The translations under genes were made by a program, and so were the position numbers. Source: Candidatus Latescibacter anaerobius SCGC AAA252-E07 (GTDB lineage: Bacteria; Latescibacterota; Latescibacteria; Latescibacterales; Latescibacteraceae). Taken from it: a stretch of 28,233 bases of DNA. Below, one piece after another: positions 22,922-28,233 of the stretch. Where the stretch lies: contig AQSL01000134.1 of the NCBI GenBank assembly GCA_000403035.1, forward strand, positions 1-28,233. Reading direction: 5' to 3'. Each line of letters starts with the position of its first letter. Position 1 is the stretch's first letter. Under the pieces are notes generated by a model. It was not told the origin of the DNA. It was given only the letters and a program-made list of their open reading frames with translations, and did not search any database.

Positions 22922-23799
22922 AATCTGAAAAGCCGGAATGTCAGCTCATCGGCGCCGGCCGTGCCGGGAAAGCAATTTCCATAGCCATGTCGGAGGCCGG
23001 GTACCGTTTTACATGGATCGGATCACATCGTCTCGGGGATGCTTCGGCGCTTGCCGTGCGGACAGGGACGAGCGGTTATGGCGTAAAGTTTGATGGATTT
23101 CAAGGGAAGGCCGGATTTCTTATACTCGCCGTTCCGGACGATACGATCGCCGATGCATCCTCGGATGCTGTGAAAGCGGGTTGTATCGGACAAACTACTG
23201 TGGTGGCGCATTTAAGCGGCGCCCTTGGTTCGGATACGCTCGATAGCGCCCGCCGGGAAGGCGCTGCGGTTATGGCCTTCCATCCCGCACAATCGATTAC
23301 CGCTGATAGCGATCCACGGAACGTTTTTAAAAGCATCTGCTTCGATATGGAAGGAGACGACGATGCCTGCAATCTCGGTAAGCGGGTTGCGGAAGACCTT
23401 GGCGCTGAATCCGTACGGCTCAATCCCGAAGCGAGGATACTCTCGCACCTCGCAATGACTGTGGCTTCCAATTATACGGTATCTTTGATGCGCATGGCTG
23501 AAGAAATCATGAGCGCCGCAGGCATTCCCGAAGATACTGCGCGGAAAATGCTCATTCCTCTGTTCTCCACAACTGCCGGCAACATTTCCTCGGAAGGAAC
23601 CCTCAATGCGCTCACCGGTCCTGTCTCGAGAGGAGACAGCGAAATCATACAAAAACATATTTCAGCCCTGCAAAAACTACGTGATGATTACAGGAAACTC
23701 TACAGCGGGCTGGCAGATATTGCGGTAAAACTTTCAATCGAGCGGGGCGACATTTCCGAGATGAAAGCCGAAGAGATAAGGAAATTGCTGGGCGGGTGA
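22918..23799 (+). CDS. Rossmann-fold/DUF2520 protein
   Basis: This 293-residue protein has an N-terminal NAD(P)-binding Rossmann fold with LIGAGRAGKAIS (about 10-21), then LAVPDDTIA and a FHPAQSI motif, followed by the helical DUF2520 domain (about 160-293). The build resembles ketopantoate reductase and prephenate dehydrogenase-like oxidoreductases. The proximity of a CoaB-like gene makes a pantothenate-related role worth considering, but no reaction is established for this family. ATG overlaps the preceding TGA by 4 nt. An intrinsic terminator follows, so this is the last gene of the coaB-AAA-DUF2520 operon. Confidence 0.85.
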   Translation: MKSEKPECQLIGAGRAGKAISIAMSEAGYRFTWIGSHRLGDASALAVRTGTSGYGVKFDGFQGKAGFLILAVPDDTIADASSDAVKAGCIGQTTVVAHLSGALGSDTLDSARREGAAVMAFHPAQSITADSDPRNVFKSICFDMEGDDDACNLGKRVAEDLGAESVRLNPEARILSHLAMTVASNYTVSLMRMAEEIMSAAGIPEDTARKMLIPLFSTTAGNISSEGTLNALTGPVSRGDSEIIQKHISALQKLRDDYRKLYSGLADIAVKLSIERGDISEMKAEEIRKLLGG

Positions 23800-23836
23800 A
23801 TTCCTTGTGTACAGAATGGCTCAACCATTGGGATTG

Positions 23837-23868
23837 AAAAAGCATATCGATACATGTATGCTTTTTTT
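23837..23868 (+). terminator. Intrinsic terminator after the DUF2520 gene
   Basis: AGCATA (23841-23846) and TATGCT (23857-23862) form a stem with a 10-nt loop. It is preceded by AAAA and followed by a run of seven T (23862-23868), with A-T pairs extending the stem. It ends only 15 nt before the first ATG of the next gene. Confidence 0.75.
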
Positions 23869-23882
23869 GTCGGGCTCATTTC

Positions 23883-25766
23883 ATGGTAATAAAATCTATG
23901 GACAATGTATTCTCATTCATTGAAGAAAGTATCGACAGCAGTGAACATGTTGTGCTTTTAGAAACATGCAGAATCGATTCCCGGAACTTTAAATCTTTTG
24001 TATTTACCGAGCCTGTTTGCATTCTTGAAAGTAATGATATCAATGAGGTCGAGGAAGTACTTTCGGCAGTTGAAAGCTATGTCAACGATGGGTATTATGC
24101 GGCCGGTTATCTGACATACGAATCCGGTTATGCGTTCGAATCAAAACTTACTCATCTGGTTTCAAATGGTACATTCCCCTATCCGCTCATATGGTTTGGC
24201 ATCTTCAAAAATCCTCATGTTCTCGATCTGCGGAATACCCGGAAAGACACAATCATGCGAGAGGAAAACACGGTTTCAAACCGTGACTCGACCCCGTATG
24301 AAATTGCAGGTATCGATGTGAATATGCCGGAGGATGACTACAAAAACGGTATAAATCGCATTAAAAACTATATCGGTTCAGGCGACACCTACCAAATAAA
24401 TTATACCTGGAATATGAAATTTTCATGGAACGGCACACCCTTCGCTCTCTATCAGGATTTAAAGAAAAAACAGGGAGTCAGTTACTCTGCTTTCATCAAG
24501 CATGGGACGACATATATTTTGTCTTTATCGCCCGAACTGTTTTTTCACAGAATCGGGAACAAAATAGTAACACGCCCGATGAAAGGAACCATGAAACGTG
24601 GCAAAACACTCGATGAAGATACCGAAAACAGTCATACGCTTCATAACAGTGAAAAGAACAGGGCGGAAAATGTAATGATTGTGGATTTGTTGCGGAATGA
24701 TGCAGGTAAAATATCTGAAACCGGTTCGGTAAAAGTGATCAAGCTTTTTGAGGTTGAGAAGTACGAAACTCTTTTTCAGATGACCTCGACGATAGAAGGG
24801 TCATTGAAACCGGGGATTACCTATGGTGACATTTTTAAAAATCTCTTCCCCTGCGGCTCGGTGACCGGCGCCCCCAAAATCAGATCCATGGAAATTATAC
24901 GTGAACTGGAGAAGGAAGACAGGGGAGTCTACACCGGTGCAATCGGCTATATATCACCGTGTGAAGAAGCAGTGTTTAATGTCGCGATAAGAACTCCGGT
25001 TATCCGCGGTAACAAAGGGGATATGGGTATTGGCAGCGGTATTGTATGGGATTCCGATGCCGGTGATGAATACCGGGAATGCTGCCTGAAAATGAATTTC
25101 TTTTCGCATCCGGTGCAAGAGTTCAAACTGCTGGAAACACTATTATATCATCACGGGACATACCGTTTGTTGAAACAACATGTGCAAAGAATGCATGATA
25201 GCGCACTCTATTACGATTTTATGTTCGATGCGGAAAAACTGATAGCTTTTCTTAAAAAGTACGCTGAGCGGTTTTCGAATGATGGCAGGTACAGGGTAAG
25301 AGTCCTTTGTGACAGGAGCGGCACGTTTCATGCTGAGCATTCGCGATTAGACGGCACAATAAAAGCTCAAGATACGTATGTCGCATTTGCCGGTGAAACA
25401 ACGGATTCACACAACGTATTTCTTTACCATAAAACGACAAACCGTACCGTTTATAATGAGATGTATAAAAAAGCCGGTAAAAAAGGTCTGGCGGATTTGA
25501 TTTTTACCAATGAACGCGGAGAAGTGACAGAGGGCTGTATCAGCAATGTGTTCGTAGAAAAAAACGGAACATTGATTACCCCGCCGGTTACCTGTGGTTT
25601 GCTGAATGGATTAATGCGTCAGTATATTTTGAATAAAACAAAAAATACGTGTGAGGAAATAGTATTCCCCGATGATGTGAGAAATGCCGAAAAACTATAT
25701 ATATGTAATTCGGTAAGAGGAATTACGCAGGTTAAGCTTTTAGATGAATATGTTGGTATGTGTTGA
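23883..25766 (+). CDS. pabBC: Aminodeoxychorismate synthase component I fused to 4-amino-4-deoxychorismate lyase
   Basis: The 627-residue fusion makes p-aminobenzoate for folate. The N-terminal two thirds is a chorismate-binding PabB domain: PMKGT replaces the PIKGT signature, with the Lys that distinguishes PabB from TrpE, followed by MIVDLLRND and FPCGSVTGAPK. The C-terminal third (about 415-627) is a fold-type IV PLP lyase (PabC) with YHKTTNR (Lys517 as likely Schiff-base lysine) and VTEGCISNVFV. Such fusions are common. No glutaminase PabA is in the window. No Shine-Dalgarno is evident; ATG 23898 is an alternative start. The terminator just upstream leaves almost no room for a promoter, so expression may need read-through or internal initiation. 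Confidence 0.9.
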   Translation: MVIKSMDNVFSFIEESIDSSEHVVLLETCRIDSRNFKSFVFTEPVCILESNDINEVEEVLSAVESYVNDGYYAAGYLTYESGYAFESKLTHLVSNGTFPYPLIWFGIFKNPHVLDLRNTRKDTIMREENTVSNRDSTPYEIAGIDVNMPEDDYKNGINRIKNYIGSGDTYQINYTWNMKFSWNGTPFALYQDLKKKQGVSYSAFIKHGTTYILSLSPELFFHRIGNKIVTRPMKGTMKRGKTLDEDTENSHTLHNSEKNRAENVMIVDLLRNDAGKISETGSVKVIKLFEVEKYETLFQMTSTIEGSLKPGITYGDIFKNLFPCGSVTGAPKIRSMEIIRELEKEDRGVYTGAIGYISPCEEAVFNVAIRTPVIRGNKGDMGIGSGIVWDSDAGDEYRECCLKMNFFSHPVQEFKLLETLLYHHGTYRLLKQHVQRMHDSALYYDFMFDAEKLIAFLKKYAERFSNDGRYRVRVLCDRSGTFHAEHSRLDGTIKAQDTYVAFAGETTDSHNVFLYHKTTNRTVYNEMYKKAGKKGLADLIFTNERGEVTEGCISNVFVEKNGTLITPPVTCGLLNGLMRQYILNKTKNTCEEIVFPDDVRNAEKLYICNSVRGITQVKLLDEYVGMC

Positions 25767-25974
25767 TGAAATGAAAAGTACTTTAAACGCGTAACAAGTT
25801 AAAAAAAGGTTCAGGATAACGTAATGGACAAACAATATTAGTTAAGTTATATTAGAACAATAAGAAACAAGTATATTTTTCATTCCAAAAGTTCTGAGAA
25901 GAAATTCAGAGCAATTATACGATAGTATTCTTTATCACCATTAAATCACAGAAAATCAATAAATTACAAACATC

Positions 25975-26003
25975 TTGACATCACATTGCATATTAACTAT
26001 ATA
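25975..26003 (+). promoter_or_regulatory. Sigma-70 promoter of the lipoprotein/barrel pair
   Basis: TTGACA (25975-25980) and TATATA (25998-26003) are separated by exactly 17 bases in an AT-rich 263-nt gap (25767-26029). The start is expected near 26010. The rest of the gap shows only a weak 5-bp TCTGA/TCAGA hairpin and no gene. Confidence 0.65.
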
Positions 26004-26050
26004 AAATATATTCTCATTTTTATCTTAACATGATCAGGAACCAGAATGAA

Positions 26051-27115
26051 ATGCTCCGGACACCTTTAATAAGCATTCCAATATTATTATTAATCATCCT
26101 CTTATCAACCGCGTGTAATATTTTTGATTTTTCCGGTAATAAAAAAAAGGATAATCCTGCAGAGAAAGCTGAAGAATATATCAGGAACGGCAACTATACA
26201 AAAGCAAAACAGGTTTTATCCGTTGCCGTAAAAGACTCTGTCAATTCCGAAATGCTTTATCTCGCCGCAAAAGCAACCCTTCTCGACGGCGGGTTCGATA
26301 TAGCCCAGATAGTCTCTCATATAAGGATTCAGGATCCGTTGCCCGGATTGAAACTCGCGATACTGGAATTGATTGATCAGTTCAGGGACACGAAAAAAAC
26401 AAGTTGGTTTGCCTCGAATATCGAGGTCGTTGTGTTACTTTCTTGGATATGGAAAGAAAAAGCTACGGGAATGTTTTTTAAAGATGATATAGCTATCGAC
26501 TATACGATTGCAAACATGATGACGGGTATTCTAAAAATCCGTGACCCGAATAACGATTTTATAATCGATTACAGGGATTTTCAACCGGATTTGAATTTTT
26601 TTCAAAAGACCTCGGGATACCTCAGGAGTGGTTTTCAGATATCCGGATCAAAAATCAAAGATATGAGTGGTGATATCGTTGTAAACGAACAGGGTTTACC
26701 GGAGATTCTTAAAGGGCTCACCGCTTTTCTTGGCGGCTGGGATAATCTTGCTTCAGGCGTTAAGGTAGACTACAAACCGGATGATATAAATGAATGGATT
26801 AATTCAATCTTAGTTTCATTAGATAATACAAATTCCTGTTTCAACGAATTAAAAAAAAATAATTTATCTTTCGATATTAAAGAAATGAAAGAATATAACA
26901 ACCAGATTGCAACAAGTCTTAACAATTTCTGGTATGACGACGGAATTGATAATGACGGTGACGGCGTGATTGATGAGGAGACGATTAACGGTATCGATGA
27001 TGATAACGACGGTATAATAGATGAGGACTCACACTATCATAAGAACGATACGACTGATGTCAGAAATACCAATCATATAAATATGTGGAATACATGGACA
27101 AAAAGAATAAAATAA
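26051..27115 (+). CDS. Lipoprotein with helical-repeat region and Asp-rich Ca-binding-type tail
   Basis: The 354-residue protein starts with a lipoprotein signal, MLRTPLISIPILLLIILLSTAC, with Cys22 as likely lipidated residue. Residues about 35-75 (EKAEEYIRNGNYTKAKQVLS) look like a TPR-type helical pair. A middle region of unknown fold follows. Near the C-terminus two Asp-rich repeats, GIDNDGDGVIDEE and GIDDDNDGIIDED, resemble thrombospondin type 3 or dockerin-like calcium loops. ATG 26051 has AGGAA 10 nt upstream; ATG 26030 is seven codons earlier with no SD. The next gene starts inside its 3' end, so the two are coupled. Function not recognised; probably an outer-membrane partner of the barrel. 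Confidence 0.72.
   Translation: MLRTPLISIPILLLIILLSTACNIFDFSGNKKKDNPAEKAEEYIRNGNYTKAKQVLSVAVKDSVNSEMLYLAAKATLLDGGFDIAQIVSHIRIQDPLPGLKLAILELIDQFRDTKKTSWFASNIEVVVLLSWIWKEKATGMFFKDDIAIDYTIANMMTGILKIRDPNNDFIIDYRDFQPDLNFFQKTSGYLRSGFQISGSKIKDMSGDIVVNEQGLPEILKGLTAFLGGWDNLASGVKVDYKPDDINEWINSILVSLDNTNSCFNELKKNNLSFDIKEMKEYNNQIATSLNNFWYDDGIDNDGDGVIDEETINGIDDDNDGIIDEDSHYHKNDTTDVRNTNHINMWNTWTKRIK
26942..27030 (+). repeat. Two Asp-rich GIDxDxDGxIDE coding repeats
   Basis: Two copies of a roughly 16-codon unit, GID(N/D)D(G/N)DG(V/I)IDE, lie in tandem near the end of the lipoprotein gene. The D-x-D-x-D-G spacing matches calcium-binding loops in thrombospondin type 3 repeats of exported bacterial proteins. 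Confidence 0.7.
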
Positions 27116-28215
27116 ACAAAAGAATAATTATAAAAACCATAGTATTTTTATCTCCGATTTTCTTTTTCTTCTCGGCCTACAGGATTTTTGCTGCCGAACC
27201 CGACATGATTTTCCGCAATGCGAAAACGCTGGGCATGGGTAATGTGAAGGTTGCAGGAGGATTTACATACAACGGTTTCGTTTATAATCCGGCTTTACTC
27301 ACAAGGGTGGGGCGCTTGAAATTCTGCGCAATCAGAATCCCGATAACAATTAACGACCATATATATGATTTTGCGAATTTTATTAAAGATGAAGCTGATA
27401 ATATCATCGGATACGGGGAGTTGGATCAATATGAAAAGAAATCACTCATAGATGATTTCATGAAACGTGAAACAAAATGGGGGCGTGTTTTTCTTTCTCC
27501 CATGGTTGATATTGCGGCATCATTTCGCGGGCACCATCTGGGACTGGCTTTGTATTCGACGAACAGAATAGGAATCAAGATGGACCGCGGTATCTATGAG
27601 CCCCGTGTTTTCGGAATCGGAGTTTCAACTGTAGCTTTTATTGTAGGTTATGCTCATTCAATCAATAAAATCCGTCCCGGCCTGAATCTCGGTGTGAATT
27701 TTAAATTAATAAACCGCCGCCGAACCGGTGGTTTTCAGCTTCGGGCGCGTGATCTCGGCAATATATTTGAAACCGTGAAACCGATCTATGATGAATATAG
27801 AAAAAAAGCTAAAACCGGTGTTTCTTTCGATGTAGGAACGCTGTATAAATTTCAGTCCTCTGATTCGTTTCTGGGTGTGACAGCACAGTTTCTCGGTATG
27901 GGAGACTATTTTTCTCTCGATATCGGTTATGCCAGAAGAATGTTCAGGAAAAGGCTTTTGCTTTGTGCGGATTATATCGATCTGTTTGACAATAATAAGG
28001 AAAATATTTTTAAAAAAATCCATCTCGGCGCGGAGTACCGTTACCTGTTTCTTGCGTTTCGGGCGGGATTTAATTCGGGATACCCGACAGCGGGTGTGGG
28101 ATTGAATTTTAAAATAATCGACCTTGATTTTGCCTATTTCTCCGATGAAATGTCAAAAACACCGGGTATCAGCGGCGACGAACGTTATATGACCCAGTTA
28201 AAAATTGGATGGTGA
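27094..28215 (+). CDS. Outer-membrane beta-barrel protein, PorV/TraF-like
   Basis: The 373-residue protein has a long N-terminal signal (MDKKNKINKRIIIKTIVFLS, then a Phe-rich core, cleavage likely near AA-EP). The mature start contains RNAKTLGMGNVKVAGGFTYNGFVYNPALL, the pattern (lgMGna.vA ... NPA) seen in PorV/PorQ, UPF0164 and TraF-like barrels. Alternating hydrophobic strands with aromatic ends continue to a terminal Trp (KIGW), typical of OMP C-termini. A GTG at 27085 is an alternative start. It begins 22 nt inside the lipoprotein gene, in another frame. It may anchor or export surface proteins, or form a pore. The stop lies 18 nt before the window edge. Confidence 0.72.
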   Translation: MDKKNKINKRIIIKTIVFLSPIFFFFSAYRIFAAEPDMIFRNAKTLGMGNVKVAGGFTYNGFVYNPALLTRVGRLKFCAIRIPITINDHIYDFANFIKDEADNIIGYGELDQYEKKSLIDDFMKRETKWGRVFLSPMVDIAASFRGHHLGLALYSTNRIGIKMDRGIYEPRVFGIGVSTVAFIVGYAHSINKIRPGLNLGVNFKLINRRRTGGFQLRARDLGNIFETVKPIYDEYRKKAKTGVSFDVGTLYKFQSSDSFLGVTAQFLGMGDYFSLDIGYARRMFRKRLLLCADYIDLFDNNKENIFKKIHLGAEYRYLFLAFRAGFNSGYPTAGVGLNFKIIDLDFAYFSDEMSKTPGISGDERYMTQLKIGW

Positions 28216-28233
28216 AGGTTTATTCAATTGGAA

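Noticed and set aside
1..28233. Mobile element, prophage, CRISPR or RNA gene
   Set aside because: No transposase, integrase, regularly spaced repeats, or tRNA/rRNA-like sequence was recognised on either strand by reading; a covariance search was not possible here.

Overview
This 28.2 kb window comes from a Gram-negative-type, probably anaerobic bacterium. The sequence shows lipoprotein signals, an outer-membrane barrel, Fe-S ATPases of the anaerobe-associated ORP type, and a geranylgeranylglyceryl-phosphate synthase-like gene. I see no rRNA or other marker that fixes the taxon. The gene mix (heparinase-like enzyme, sodium/solute symporter, bacterial GGGP synthase-like protein, PorV/TraF-like barrel) suggests an uncultured lineage of the Fibrobacterota-Chlorobi-Bacteroidota sphere, such as a Latescibacterota-like group. 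That placement is inference. No tRNA, rRNA, CRISPR array, insertion sequence or prophage was recognised.

Region 1 (1-1393): a G-rich edge and an imperfect inverted repeat precede a GT4 glycosyltransferase.

Region 2 (1459-8239): a complete, one-directional locus resembling the Orange Protein (ORP) complex of Desulfovibrio. It begins with its own sigma-54-dependent activator (PAS with a Cys triad, AAA+, Fis-type HTH) behind a sigma-70-like promoter. Two near-identical palindromes (TGTATC-N5-GATACA, 32 bp apart) and a -24/-12 promoter with exact GG-N10-GC spacing follow. The promoter then drives two ORP-like (NifX/MTH1175-fold) proteins, three small proteins sharing a Gly-rich N-terminal signature but carrying different tails, two MinD-like ATPases with inserted 2x[4Fe-4S] ferredoxin domains, and an Mrp-ORP fusion ATPase.

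Region 3 (8466-13345, minus strand): a probable carbohydrate-uptake and degradation operon. It reads from a strong sigma-70 promoter with a palindromic operator at the start site, through a roughly 275-nt structured leader, to a 43-aa single-span membrane protein, a truncated tandem duplicate of it, a sodium/solute symporter, an exported heparinase II/III-like enzyme and an exported O-methyltransferase.

Region 4 (13479-20353): a housekeeping run with tight spacing: pgpA, cinA, thpR, recA, alaS and a GGGP synthase-family gene.

Region 5 (20673-25766): a stand-alone CoaB-like ligase, an unusual ExeA-type AAA ATPase joined to a double zinc ribbon and a PH-like domain, and a Rossmann/DUF2520 protein, linked by 4-nt overlaps and closed by an intrinsic terminator. 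A PabB-PabC fusion for p-aminobenzoate synthesis follows directly.

Region 6 (25975-28215): a sigma-70 promoter drives an overlapping pair, a lipoprotein ending in Asp-rich calcium-binding-type repeats and an outer-membrane beta-barrel protein.
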